From positions 1 through 49,642 of the forward strand of contig NZ_NPDD01000035.1 in assembly GCF_002272245.1 (NCBI RefSeq): DNA of 49,642 bases, in the 5' to 3' direction. Position numbers and translations under genes: made by a program. This document shows, one piece after another, positions 1 to 8,502 of this stretch. How positions within the stretch are numbered: position 1 is the first letter of the stretch; the number at the start of each line of letters is the position of its first letter. Source of the stretch: Bacillus sp. 7884-1. Lineage in GTDB: Bacteria; Bacillota; Bacilli; Bacillales; Cytobacillaceae. The notes under the pieces were generated by a model. It ran no database searches, had not been told where the DNA came from, and was given only the letters and a program-made list of their open reading frames with translations.

Positions 1-193
1 CAAGCTATTCTTTTCAGTGGCTGTGTTAAACTGGGCTGTTGATTTGTGCTCCACTAAGGAATGCTCCTTGGAACAGTCATCGCAGGGACAGGCAGAGATC
101 GCCTGTCCCTGCGATGACTGTTCCAAGGAGCATTCCTTAGTGGAGCACAAATCAACAGCCCAGTTTAACACAGCCACTGAAAAGAATAGCTTG
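1..193. repeat. Perfect 93-bp inverted repeat with 7-base loop at window edge
   Basis: Bases 1-93 are the exact reverse complement of 101-193, separated by the 7-base loop AGAGATC at 94-100. Such a long perfect palindrome at the very edge of a sequence is typical of a fold-back (chimeric read or assembly) artefact, although a real palindrome cannot be excluded. The right arm (101-193) adjoins the panB leader and is the more likely native copy. No gene is supported inside it; the open frame crossing it looks incidental. Confidence 0.9.
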
Positions 194-219
194 CGGTTTT
201 CTGAATTTTTTCTTATAAT
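191..219 (+). promoter_or_regulatory. Candidate sigma-A promoter of the pan operon
   Basis: A perfect -10 TATAAT lies at 214-219, 17 bases after a weak -35-like TTGCGG at 191-196. It would start a transcript near 226, in front of the candidate pan-motif hairpin and terminator. The -35 straddles the end of the palindrome at 193, so it depends on that junction being real. Confidence 0.4.
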
Positions 220-283
220 TCAAATAATGGGCGGTATCCTTGAGAGCTGCACCTGAAACTATTTTTTCATAATTTAAAAGGTT

Positions 284-316
284 TCTGCCTAGATCCGTAG
301 CACGGACCGGGACAGA
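284..316 (+). promoter_or_regulatory. Candidate pan-motif RNA hairpin in the panB leader
   Basis: A stem-loop can be drawn: TCTG (284-287) with CAGA (313-316), CC (288-289) with GG (310-311), G292 with C307, and TCCGT (294-298) with ACGGA (302-306) around the loop AGC. A291 and A293 are left bulged. The pan motif, a conserved RNA found upstream of panB in Firmicutes, is described as a stem-loop with two conserved bulged adenosines. The match to that family is from memory of its architecture and gene context, not from a covariance search. Confidence 0.45.
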
Positions 317-341
317 GGGATAGAACATGTAAAAGAGTACC

Positions 342-372
342 AAGATCCTCTGCCTTCAGAAGGATCTTTTTT
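342..372 (+). terminator. Intrinsic terminator in the panB leader
   Basis: AAGATCCTCTG (342-352) pairs with CAG plus AGGATCTT (357-359, 361-368) with one bulged A, and is followed by a T run. It lies between the pan-motif candidate and panB, so it may act as an attenuator. It could also end an upstream gene that is not in the window. Confidence 0.7.
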
Positions 373-419
373 GCGCTCTTTTTTAATCCCCTCTTCCTAA
401 TTAAAAGGAGGGAATGTAG

Positions 420-1256
420 ATGAAGCAAAGTACAGATTTCTTGAAAATGAAAGAAAATAAGGAAAAAATTGTTATGCTTACTGCGTACGATTATCCATCT
501 GCGAAACAAGCAGAACAGGCAGGAGTCGATATAATTTTAGTTGGAGACTCTCTTGGGATGGTCGTGCTGGGTTACGATTCCACGGTACCTGTAACGATGG
601 AAGATATGATTCATCATGCAAAAGCTGTAAAACGAGGAGCTAAGGATACGTTTATCGTTGTTGATATGCCATTTTTAACCTATCATCTGTCCATTAAGGA
701 TACAATGCTAAATGCAGGCAGATTGATTCAGGAAACAGGTGCTCACGCTGTAAAGCTTGAGGGTGCAGATGATGTAATTGATAAAATCGAAGCCCTCACA
801 AAGGCAGGAATTCCAGTTTGTGGCCATCTTGGATTAACTCCTCAATCCGTTGGCGTATTAGGCGGCTATAAAGTTCAAGGAAAAGATGCAAAAGCTGCAA
901 TGAAACTATTGGAAGATGCGAAAAAGTGTGAGGAAGCAGGGGCATTCGCAATAGTGCTTGAGTGTGTACCTAAGCAGCTTGCAGAGGAAGTATCAAAACA
1001 TGTTTCCGTTCCTATTATTGGCATTGGAGCAGGGGCAGATGTGGATGGTCAAGTACTCGTCTATCATGATATATTAGGTTATGGTGTGGAGAGAGTGCCT
1101 AAGTTCGTAAAGCAATATTACAACTTAAACCCGTTTATTGTTGAATCCATACAAGCGTATGTAAAGGAAGTAAAATCAGAACAGTTTCCTGAAGATAAAC
1201 ACTCCTTTACAATGAAAGAACGTGAGCTTAGCGGACTTTACGGAGGTATTAAATGA
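420..1256 (+). CDS. panB: Ketopantoate hydroxymethyltransferase PanB
   Basis: PanB transfers a hydroxymethyl group from methylene-tetrahydrofolate to 2-ketoisovalerate, the first committed step of pantothenate synthesis. It is cytosolic. The 278-residue product has the family length. It shows the N-terminal [10 protein letters not shown] stretch, the metal-binding VGDSLGMV segment near residues 41-48, the VKLEGAD segment and PIIGIGAG near residue 197. A strong ribosome site (AAAGGAGGG) precedes the ATG by about seven bases. It heads panB-panC-panD, whose reading frames overlap, so the three should be co-transcribed. The leader carries a pan-motif candidate and a terminator, suggesting attenuation. 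In B. subtilis birA lies upstream; here the window ends first. Confidence 0.97.
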   Translation: MKQSTDFLKMKENKEKIVMLTAYDYPSAKQAEQAGVDIILVGDSLGMVVLGYDSTVPVTMEDMIHHAKAVKRGAKDTFIVVDMPFLTYHLSIKDTMLNAGRLIQETGAHAVKLEGADDVIDKIEALTKAGIPVCGHLGLTPQSVGVLGGYKVQGKDAKAAMKLLEDAKKCEEAGAFAIVLECVPKQLAEEVSKHVSVPIIGIGAGADVDGQVLVYHDILGYGVERVPKFVKQYYNLNPFIVESIQAYVKEVKSEQFPEDKHSFTMKERELSGLYGGIK

Positions 1257-2122
1257 GAGTCATTACCACGATAAAGGAAATGCAGGCTGAAATAAAAAAA
1301 ATAAAATCTCAATCAAAATCAATCGGGTTTGTGCCAACCATGGGATTTTTACATGAAGGTCATCTTACTCTATTAAATAAAGCAAGATTAGAAAATGATA
1401 GTGTTGTTTTAAGTATTTTTGTAAATCCACTTCAATTTGGACCAACTGAGGATTATTCAACCTATCCCAGAGATTTTACCAGAGATCAATCATTGGCTGA
1501 ATGTGAAGGGGTAGACATTATTTTTTATCCATCGGTAAAAGAAATGTATCCGCATTCTTCATCTGTTAGAGTGACAGTTCAGGAACGTACGGACGTTTTG
1601 TGCGGGAAATCTAGACCAGGTCATTTTGATGGTGTGACTACTGTTTTAACAAAGCTTTTTAATATTGTGTTGCCAACAAGAGCTTATTTCGGGATAAAGG
1701 ATGCTCAGCAAGTCGCCGTAGTAGAGGGATTAATTTCCGATTTTAATTTTCCGATTGAATTAATTCCTGTAGACATTGTCCGTGAAGAAGATGGCCTTGC
1801 AAAAAGCTCTCGTAATGTTAATCTCATGCCTGAAGAAAGGTCACAGGCTGTAGTTCTATTTAAAAGCTTAACTGCCGCTAAAAAGGCCATAGAGGGAGGA
1901 GAACAGAACCCTCAAACAATTAAGGATCTAGTTTCAGACATGATTGGTTCAGAAACCCACGGACAAATTGATTATGTAGAAATCTACTCATATCCTCAAT
2001 TAAAAGAAATAGAGAATTTAGAAGGCACATGTATCATTGCGCTGGCAGTTAAATTTTCAAAGGTTCGATTAATAGATAATATCATCTTAGATGCTACGCA
2101 GGGAATTGGAGGAGAGAAATAA
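1253..2122 (+). CDS. panC: Pantothenate synthetase PanC
   Basis: PanC joins pantoate and beta-alanine, using ATP through a pantoyl-adenylate intermediate. The 289-residue product is normal length. The nucleotidyltransferase signature [14 protein letters not shown] (about residues 28-41) contains the HIGH-like [13 protein letters not shown] binds substrate, [17 protein letters not shown] lies mid-protein, and the KMSKS-like loop reads AKSSRNVNL near residue 183. Its ATG overlaps the end of panB by four bases and its stop overlaps the panD start, indicating translational coupling. Nothing unusual. Confidence 0.97.
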   Translation: MRVITTIKEMQAEIKKIKSQSKSIGFVPTMGFLHEGHLTLLNKARLENDSVVLSIFVNPLQFGPTEDYSTYPRDFTRDQSLAECEGVDIIFYPSVKEMYPHSSSVRVTVQERTDVLCGKSRPGHFDGVTTVLTKLFNIVLPTRAYFGIKDAQQVAVVEGLISDFNFPIELIPVDIVREEDGLAKSSRNVNLMPEERSQAVVLFKSLTAAKKAIEGGEQNPQTIKDLVSDMIGSETHGQIDYVEIYSYPQLKEIENLEGTCIIALAVKFSKVRLIDNIILDATQGIGGEK

Positions 2123-2505
2123 TGTTTCGGCACATGATGAATGGGAAAATCCACCGTGCTACAGTAACGGAAGCTAATCTAAATTATGTTGGAAGTATTA
2201 CAATAGATGAAGATTTGCTAGATGCCGTGGGTATGGCGGCTAATGAAAAGGTTCAGATTGTTAATAACAATAATGGTGCTAGACTTGAAACGTATATCAT
2301 TCCTGGAGAAAGAGGCAGCGGTGTGGTTTGTTTAAATGGGGCTGCTGCCCGGCTAGTTCAAAAAGGTGATATTGTTATTATCATCTCTTATTGCTTAGTT
2401 CCGGAAGAAAAAGTTCAAAGTCATCAGCCTAAAGTGGCCATTATGGGTGAATGTAACAAGATAATAGAAATGATCAATGCTGAACCAGCATTAACTATTA
2501 TGTAA
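2122..2505 (+). CDS. panD: Aspartate 1-decarboxylase PanD
   Basis: PanD decarboxylates aspartate to beta-alanine, the second PanC substrate. It is made as a proenzyme that cleaves itself between Gly24 and Ser25, turning Ser25 into the catalytic pyruvoyl group. The sequence YVGSITID places Gly24-Ser25 exactly there. The product has 127 residues, the standard length. [18 protein letters not shown] is the conserved C-terminal core. The start overlaps the panC stop, and an intrinsic terminator follows at 2508, closing the operon. Confidence 0.97.
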   Translation: MFRHMMNGKIHRATVTEANLNYVGSITIDEDLLDAVGMAANEKVQIVNNNNGARLETYIIPGERGSGVVCLNGAAARLVQKGDIVIIISYCLVPEEKVQSHQPKVAIMGECNKIIEMINAEPALTIM

Positions 2506-2507
2506 CG

Positions 2508-2532
2508 AATCCCCTTTATCGGGGATTTTTTC
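2508..2532 (+). terminator. Terminator after panBCD
   Basis: AATCCCC (2508-2514) pairs with GGGGATT (2521-2527) around a six-base loop and runs into T residues. Confidence 0.85.
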
Positions 2533-2630
2533 TTTTTTTATGATTTTTTTATATACTGTAAGTATGGTTTTCTTTTTCTTTTACCTTTTTTGTGATACCG
2601 TTTTAATGAAGGTTTGAGGTGTTAGGTAGA

Positions 2631-5438
2631 ATGTTAAATAAATTTGTTGTGGTAGACCTGGAAACTACAGGAAATAACCCCAAAAAAGGGGATAAAATAA
2701 TCCAATTTGCTGCTGTGGTCATTGAAGAAGGGAAAATCACAGAAAGCTTCTCATCACTTATCAATCCCAAAAGGTCAATCCCTGCTTTTATTGAAGAATT
2801 GACACACATAGACGATGAGATGGTAAAGGACTCTCCATTATTTGCAGAAATAGCTCCGAAGGTTAACTCATTATTAGAGGGTGCTTATTTCGTTGCTCAT
2901 AATGTTTTATTTGATTTGTCATTTTTGCAAGAGGAATTAATTCAAGCAGGATTTGAAGGCTTCTACGGCTCAGTCCTTGATACAGTTGAAATGGCGAGAA
3001 TCATCTTTCCTACGGCTGACGGTTATAAACTTTCTGACCTAGCTGTAAGAGAGGACCTGCAGCATGATAGACCACATCAGGCAGATAGTGATGCGCAGGT
3101 TACTGCAGAACTTTTTCTAATTCTTGTAAATCGGTTATTTCAATTACCTGTATTGACTCTCAATCAGCTTTCACAGCTTTCAGGAGGACTTAAAAGCGAT
3201 TTACAACAATTAATTGATGAAATCATTTTAGAAATAGACCCAAGCAGTCAAAAATGGCATGAATACGTTGAAATATGGAATACACTTGCCCTGAAAAAGA
3301 TTCAAAGTCATTCATCATCGACTAGCAGGCAATTTAAGGATGATTACCAATTTCCACTCAGTGAAGAAGAAAAAATGAAGATGGTTAGTAAGGGTTTTAC
3401 ATCCTATGAAAAGAGAATAGGACAATTTCAAATGATGGATGGAGTTTACCAGGCTTTCCTTTCTGGAATGCATACACTCATTGAGGCAGGTACGGGTGTA
3501 GGGAAATCATTAGGATACCTGCTGCCCGTTGCGTATTTTGCAAAAGAGAGCAGGCTCCCTGTTGTGGTAAGTACCCATACTATTCAGCTTCAGGAGCAAA
3601 TCATTCAAAATGAAATACCTTTGTTAACAAAGATTCTTCCTTTTGAAGTAAAGCCTGTTTTGTTGAAAGGAAGAAACCATTATATTAGTTTAGAAAAATT
3701 CGCCCTGTCCTTATTGGAGGAGAATGATAATTACGATACGACATTAACGAAAATGCAAATTCTTGTATGGCTGACTGAAACAAATACGGGTGATCGTGAT
3801 GAGCTGAATCTCTCTAGCGGCGGAAATATTTTTTGGAACAAAATTAAGAATGAACAAACAATCTTTGCGATGAATAAACTTTGGCAGGAGAAGGATTTTT
3901 ATTTACGCGCAAAGAATGAGGCTCAGGATGCGGATATTATTATTACCAATCATTCGCTGTTATTAAGTAATCTAAAAGCTGAAAAAACATTTTTGCCAGA
4001 GTTTGATTATGCCATTATCGATGAAGCTCATCATTTTGAAAAGGTCGCAAGCCAATATTTTGGCCGCACATTAGATTACCTCACAACCCGTTTGCTTCTA
4101 AGTCAATTTGGGCAAAATGATCAGCGACTTTTATTTCATGAACTAGAATCAATCCTTGATGCCCTAATAGCAAACAAGGGGAATTTAATACCATCTATAA
4201 AAATAAATCAACTTGCAGCAGATCTTTCCTATGAAATGGATGAGTTTTTTAAGCTGACTGCCCTTTATGCAAAATCAAGTACTCCTGAAAGAAGAGGTAT
4301 AAATCGAGCAAAAGTCCGGTTTTTACGTGAAAAAGGAGGCAAAGAAAAAAATGCTCTTATCCATAGCGCAGAGAGGTTTGCCTTTCTTCTGAAGGATTTA
4401 CAGAATGCAATCAGTGAGCGTTTAGAGTTAATTAAGAATCATAAAGAAATTTTAACAAGTAAGCAAAGAGGAAAAATGGAAGAAATCATTTCCTTTAGTA
4501 ATGAACTAGAAGAACTTAGAAACACCGTTCAAGATTGCTTTATTAAAGAATCTAATGATGTAAAATGGATTGAGATTGATTTCCGTTCACAACAGAATGT
4601 AACCACCTTCTATGCCCAGCCTGCATTCGTAGCGGCTTCGCTAAAAGAAAGGTTTTTTAGTGTTAAAAGTGGCGTGGTTTTAACTTCAGCAACTCTTACA
4701 ATTAACAATTCGTTTGACTACATGATAAATGAAATGGGACTCGTTAAAGAAACTACGCTAACCATGAATATACCTTCTCCCTTTGATTATAAAAATCAGG
4801 TGAAACTGTTAATACCTGAAGATTTACCAGAGGTGAATGCAACTGGTCTAGAGGATTACGTTATTGCGATTACGGAGCATATAATAACGGTCGCAGAGGC
4901 AACAAAGGGTAGAATGCTGATTCTCTTTACGGCTCACGACATGTTAAAGAAAACATTTGAGCTTATTAAAGAAAGTGGATTTCTAAATGATTATGCAATG
5001 ATTGCACAAGGGATTACAAGCGGCAGCCGCTCAAGATTAACGAGGAATTTCAAACGTTATGAGAAAGCAATTTTACTAGGGACTAGCAGCTTCTGGGAGG
5101 GAATAGATATCCCGGGTGAAGACCTATCCTGTTTAGTAATTGTCAGATTGCCATTTAGCCCGCCAGACGAGCCGCTGACGGAAGCTAAGTGTCAAATAAT
5201 CAAACAGCAAGGTGGAAATGCCTTTACGGAGTATTCATTACCTGAAGCGATTCTCAGATTTAAACAGGGATTTGGGCGTTTAATCCGCAGTGATAAAGAC
5301 CGGGGAATCATGATGGTTTTTGATAAAAGGATTATTTCTGCAAAATATGGTAAGGACTTTTTGAAGTCAATACCACCCGTACCGATGAAAAAAGGAAATA
5401 TTGACGAATTAGTCGAAATAATTTACAAATGGCTATAA
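2631..5438 (+). CDS. dinG: DinG-family protein with N-terminal DEDDh exonuclease
   Basis: The 935-residue product joins an exonuclease to an XPD/DinG-type helicase. The DEDDh part begins VVDLETTG (Asp9, Glu11), continues with HNVLFDLSFL and ends with HQADSDAQVT. The helicase part has Walker A EAGTGVGKS near 285, DEAH (IIDEAHH) near 464 and the C-terminal QGFGRLIRS near 880. The cysteines that hold the Fe-S cluster in classical DinG/XPD are absent between Walker A and DEAH. That agrees with the Firmicute form, which in Staphylococcus aureus was reported to be a nuclease without helicase activity. I chose ATG 2631, nine bases after GAGGTG, over the upstream GTG at 2619. Its exact role in DNA processing is inferred. 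Confidence 0.95.
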   Translation: MLNKFVVVDLETTGNNPKKGDKIIQFAAVVIEEGKITESFSSLINPKRSIPAFIEELTHIDDEMVKDSPLFAEIAPKVNSLLEGAYFVAHNVLFDLSFLQEELIQAGFEGFYGSVLDTVEMARIIFPTADGYKLSDLAVREDLQHDRPHQADSDAQVTAELFLILVNRLFQLPVLTLNQLSQLSGGLKSDLQQLIDEIILEIDPSSQKWHEYVEIWNTLALKKIQSHSSSTSRQFKDDYQFPLSEEEKMKMVSKGFTSYEKRIGQFQMMDGVYQAFLSGMHTLIEAGTGVGKSLGYLLPVAYFAKESRLPVVVSTHTIQLQEQIIQNEIPLLTKILPFEVKPVLLKGRNHYISLEKFALSLLEENDNYDTTLTKMQILVWLTETNTGDRDELNLSSGGNIFWNKIKNEQTIFAMNKLWQEKDFYLRAKNEAQDADIIITNHSLLLSNLKAEKTFLPEFDYAIIDEAHHFEKVASQYFGRTLDYLTTRLLLSQFGQNDQRLLFHELESILDALIANKGNLIPSIKINQLAADLSYEMDEFFKLTALYAKSSTPERRGINRAKVRFLREKGGKEKNALIHSAERFAFLLKDLQNAISERLELIKNHKEILTSKQRGKMEEIISFSNELEELRNTVQDCFIKESNDVKWIEIDFRSQQNVTTFYAQPAFVAASLKERFFSVKSGVVLTSATLTINNSFDYMINEMGLVKETTLTMNIPSPFDYKNQVKLLIPEDLPEVNATGLEDYVIAITEHIITVAEATKGRMLILFTAHDMLKKTFELIKESGFLNDYAMIAQGITSGSRSRLTRNFKRYEKAILLGTSSFWEGIDIPGEDLSCLVIVRLPFSPPDEPLTEAKCQIIKQQGGNAFTEYSLPEAILRFKQGFGRLIRSDKDRGIMMVFDKRIISAKYGKDFLKSIPPVPMKKGNIDELVEIIYKWL

Positions 5439-5484
5439 TGAAATCTGGAAAAATTACACATCCTATTAGTATGGAGGTATGTGT

Positions 5485-6339
5485 ATGAGAAAATTATTAC
5501 TTGTGGCAGCAATCTTTTTCCAATTTACTTCGATTGGAAGTGCCTCTTCTTATGAATATGGTAATGTAGAAAGTATCGATTTGAATTTGAAGGACCATGA
5601 AATTGCTGTCACCTTTTTTGGCTTAGGTGACGGGGAAGCGACCCTTATTCAAGGCTCTAATGGTGAGAATATTTTGGTTAATATGGGTGGAGAAGAAACA
5701 AGTGATGAATTGTGGGAAGTTCTCAAAACTTATGGTGTTAAGGAAATTTCAACACTAATCATTACGAACACTCAAAATCTTTTTCTTGACCAACTTACGC
5801 AAATTATTTCAAAATATAATGTAAATCAATTGATTGCAACAGCTGAAATAGCAAAGGAATTAACTAACATGTCACCTTCCTTTACGGAAGTAAAAGTAAT
5901 TCCTTGGTCAGAGGGAATAACTCAAGTCCTTTTCCCAGATTTGTCTGCAGAGGTTCTATATGCAGGAATAGGAGAAAATGAAGGGATAGATTTTACGCTG
6001 CAATTTTTTAAGCATCGTTTATTTCTGATGACCTCGTCTAGTCAACAAGTGGAAGAAAATTTATTAAAGAAGAATTTAGATGATGTTACTATTTTTAAAG
6101 TGCCAAACTGGGCTAAGGAAGATTCGTTATCGGAAAAATTAATTCAACATGTTAATCCGCAAATATCGATTCTATTTGAATCAGAGCAGCATCAACCTGA
6201 CCCCGATATTATCTATAACCTGCAGGATACATGGTCTGAAGTCTTTTTTACAAAAAAGCATGGTACCATTACGATAAAATTTACTGAAAATAACTATGAA
6301 GTATTCACTTTTCCAGTAGAAAAGGAAGACTATAGCTGA
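5485..6339 (+). CDS. Exported metallo-beta-lactamase-fold pseudoenzyme, ComEC-like
   Basis: The 284-residue product starts with a signal peptide (MRKLLLVAAIFFQFTSIGSA). Its body follows the layout of ComEC C-terminal or ComA-like metallo-beta-lactamase domains: VTFFGLGDGEATLIQ matches the usual V.FLDVGQGDS.LI, ILVNMGG matches LIDGG, and the tail HGTITIKF is shared. The metal-binding HxHxDH stretch is replaced by TNTQNLFLDQL, so no zinc histidines remain. I infer a non-catalytic extracytoplasmic protein of unknown function. ATG 5485 is chosen because GGAGG lies about seven bases upstream; an ATG at 5479 is too close. It sits between dinG and ypmA, where B. subtilis has no such gene that I recall. 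Confidence 0.75.
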   Translation: MRKLLLVAAIFFQFTSIGSASSYEYGNVESIDLNLKDHEIAVTFFGLGDGEATLIQGSNGENILVNMGGEETSDELWEVLKTYGVKEISTLIITNTQNLFLDQLTQIISKYNVNQLIATAEIAKELTNMSPSFTEVKVIPWSEGITQVLFPDLSAEVLYAGIGENEGIDFTLQFFKHRLFLMTSSSQQVEENLLKKNLDDVTIFKVPNWAKEDSLSEKLIQHVNPQISILFESEQHQPDPDIIYNLQDTWSEVFFTKKHGTITIKFTENNYEVFTFPVEKEDYS

Positions 6340-6373
6340 TATTATTGCTTTAAAGAGATAAAGGAGGAATACA

Positions 6374-6544
6374 ATGGAATCAAAAATAGAAGTCCTCTCA
6401 ACCGTTAAACTTCAGCATAGTCCGGACTTATACAAAATTGTTGACGCCCTTAATCGAACATTAAAACAAAAGGATTTAATGTTTGGACTAGCACTCGATC
6501 AAGAAGATCAAAGTAAAGCTATTTTTACCATTTATCGTACATAA
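6374..6544 (+). CDS. ypmA: YpmA family small protein
   Basis: This 56-residue product starts MESKIEVLSTVKLQHSPDLY and ends KAIFTIYRT. It matches YpmA (DUF4264), found in Bacillus between dinG and ypmB, in both sequence style and position. A good ribosome site (AAGGAGG) precedes the ATG. The function is unknown. There is no signal peptide or membrane segment, so it is probably cytosolic. A structured repeat element follows before ypmB. Confidence 0.85.
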   Translation: MESKIEVLSTVKLQHSPDLYKIVDALNRTLKQKDLMFGLALDQEDQSKAIFTIYRT

Positions 6545-6552
6545 AAGATGTA

Positions 6553-6669
6553 AAGCGGAGGCGACTGTCCAACTTTGACGGACGCTTACAAGCCGGCACT
6601 GCAAATCCTGCACTTTGGATTTGTAGGGACGGATTGAAACGACCGAAAAGTTAGGAGCCGCAGCTAGAA
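6553..6669. repeat. Structured intergenic element between ypmA and ypmB
   Basis: The stretch begins AAAGCGGAGGCGACTGTCC and ends GGAGCCGCAGCTAG. It contains a clear hairpin: CTGCAAATCC with GGATTTGTAG around 6599-6626. Its higher GC and its ends resemble dispersed intergenic repeats of Bacillales, such as the bcr-type elements. I see only one copy in this window, so the repeat nature is an inference from recall. Confidence 0.4.
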
Positions 6670-6682
6670 GAAGTGGAGTACA

Positions 6683-7156
6683 ATGAAAAAAATTATTTTA
6701 TTTATAGTATTATTTATAGTAATTTGTGTTGGTGTTTTTATTAAAGTATATGCAACTGCCCAAGAACCTCTAAATGCTGCAGAAGAAAAGGCTGTTACCT
6801 TGGCAAAGGAAAAGGTCGAGCTAAACGAAGTCGAGGATTTTCAAATCTATCATGGAACAGAGACAGTAAATGTCATAGAGGGGAAAAATAAAAAGGGTGA
6901 AAATATTATCGTTTGGATCCCTGAGAAAAGCAAGAAAGTGATGTGGGATAAACGGAAAAACGGCATTTCTGAAGAGGATGCTGTCCAAAGACTGTTGGAA
7001 GAAAAAAATCCCAAAAAGATTATCTCAGTTAAAATAGGAATGGAAAACAATATCCCATTATGGGAAATTTATTACCGTTCTGAAAATAATTTAATAAATT
7101 ATTATTATGTAGACTTTAAAACAGGTGAATGGCTAAAAAAAATCGAAAATTTATAG
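6683..7156 (+). CDS. ypmB: YpmB-like membrane-anchored PepSY-type protein
   Basis: The 157-residue product has one N-terminal membrane segment (residues 3-24) followed by an extracytoplasmic region with two PepSY-like repeats (about 37-80 and 95-155). The repeats end in forms such as NYYYVDFKTGEWLKKI. It matches YpmB by size, topology and position before aspB. The molecular function is unknown. The ribosome site AGTGGAG is fair. It ends 25 bases before the chosen aspB start and probably shares its transcript. Confidence 0.85.
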   Translation: MKKIILFIVLFIVICVGVFIKVYATAQEPLNAAEEKAVTLAKEKVELNEVEDFQIYHGTETVNVIEGKNKKGENIIVWIPEKSKKVMWDKRKNGISEEDAVQRLLEEKNPKKIISVKIGMENNIPLWEIYYRSENNLINYYYVDFKTGEWLKKIENL

Positions 7157-7181
7157 CTTCATGCGAGCAGGAGGAATAGGA

Positions 7182-8375
7182 ATGGCAGTGAAATTAGCAA
7201 ACAGAGTTATGACGCTTACACCATCAACAACATTAGCAATTACAGCAAAGGCTAAAGAATTAAAGGACCAAGGGGAGAATGTAATTGGTTTAGGTGCAGG
7301 TGAACCTGATTATAACACTCCACAACATATTTTAGATGCAGCAGTCCGTTCGATGAATGAAGGACATACGAAGTACACCCCTTCAGCAGGCTTACCTGCC
7401 TTAAAGAAGGCAGTCATTGGAAAATTAGAAAGAGACCAAGGTCTTTCCTATAAACCAAATGAAATCATCGTAGGGAACGGGGCAAAACACGTTTTATATA
7501 CGCTTTTTCAAGTTCTCTTAAATGAAGGTGACGAAGTCATAATACCAACCCCTTACTGGGTAAGCTATCCTGAACAAGTTAAATTAGCCGGAGGCGTTCC
7601 GGTTTACGTGGAGGGATTTGAGTCACAGCAATTTAAGATTACAGCTCAACAATTAGAATCGGTGATTACTGAAAGAACCAAAGCAATAATTATCAATTCT
7701 CCAAGTAATCCTACAGGTGTTATTTATTCCGCCGAAGAACTGCAGGAATTAGGAAAATTATGCCTTGAAAGAAATATTTTAATCATATCAGATGAGATTT
7801 ATGAAAAGCTCATTTATGGTGAACATAAGCATGTATCAATTGCACAGTTATCTCCTGAATTAAAGGAACAGACAATTGTAATTAATGGTGTTTCGAAATC
7901 ACACTCCATGACAGGCTGGCGTATTGGTTATGCTGCAGGGAATAAAGAGGTTATCGAGGCAATGACAAACTTAGCGAGTCATAGCACATCTAATCCGACC
8001 ACAACTGCTCAGTATGCCTCTATAGCTGCCTATAATGGTCCACAAGAGCCAGTTGAAGAAATGCGTCAGGCCTTTGAACATCGTTTAGAAGTTATTTATG
8101 AAAAATTAGTTGCGATACCTGGATTCACTTGTGTGAAACCTCAAGGTGCATTTTACTTATATCCAAATGTGAAGCATGCAGCTGAATTAACAGGATATCA
8201 AGATGTAGATGCATTTGTTGAAGCCCTGTTGGTAGAAGCAAAGGTAGCAGTAATCCCTGGCTCCGGATTTGGTACACCAGATAATATCCGTCTTTCCTAT
8301 GCAACTTCACTTGATCTCTTAGAAGAAGCAGTGGCGAGAATGAAGGATTTTGTTGAGGCTAAGCGTCAACGTTAA
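7182..8375 (+). CDS. aspB: Class I aspartate aminotransferase AspB
   Basis: AspB is a cytosolic PLP enzyme that interconverts aspartate and 2-oxoglutarate with oxaloacetate and glutamate. The 397-residue product shows GLGAGEPDYNTP near the N terminus, the substrate-binding NSPSNPTG, SDEIYEKL, and the PLP lysine in SKSHSMTGWRIGY. ATG 7182 follows AGGAGG by seven bases and gives MAVKLANRVMTL, typical for the family; an in-frame ATG at 7161 lies upstream of that ribosome site. A terminator follows directly. In B. subtilis asnS comes next; here dnaD does. Confidence 0.96.
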   Translation: MAVKLANRVMTLTPSTTLAITAKAKELKDQGENVIGLGAGEPDYNTPQHILDAAVRSMNEGHTKYTPSAGLPALKKAVIGKLERDQGLSYKPNEIIVGNGAKHVLYTLFQVLLNEGDEVIIPTPYWVSYPEQVKLAGGVPVYVEGFESQQFKITAQQLESVITERTKAIIINSPSNPTGVIYSAEELQELGKLCLERNILIISDEIYEKLIYGEHKHVSIAQLSPELKEQTIVINGVSKSHSMTGWRIGYAAGNKEVIEAMTNLASHSTSNPTTTAQYASIAAYNGPQEPVEEMRQAFEHRLEVIYEKLVAIPGFTCVKPQGAFYLYPNVKHAAELTGYQDVDAFVEALLVEAKVAVIPGSGFGTPDNIRLSYATSLDLLEEAVARMKDFVEAKRQR

Positions 8376-8392
8376 AATATTGGATTTTCAAT

Positions 8393-8420
8393 AAAAAGTC
8401 TGCCATTGCAGGCTTTTTGC
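8393..8420 (+). terminator. Terminator after aspB
   Basis: AAAAAGTCTGC (8393-8403) pairs with GCAGGCTTTTT (8408-8418) around the loop CATT. Confidence 0.85.
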
Positions 8421-8502
8421 TTTTCTTATAATATCTGGATATTTCAATCCCCTTACTGTGAGAGGATGTTCATGTTATACTAAGCAAGAGGTGTCGCAAA
8501 AA

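Noticed and set aside
17..256. An open frame of 79 codons across the palindrome
   Set aside because: It exists only because of the inverted repeat, has no ribosome site and matches no family I know.
194..380. T-box leader before panB
   Set aside because: No T-box sequence (GGGTGGNACCGCG type) is present; the hairpin fits the pan motif better.
8376..8502. asnS or a remnant of it between aspB and dnaD
   Set aside because: The gap is only a terminator and the dnaD leader; no asnS sequence is visible.
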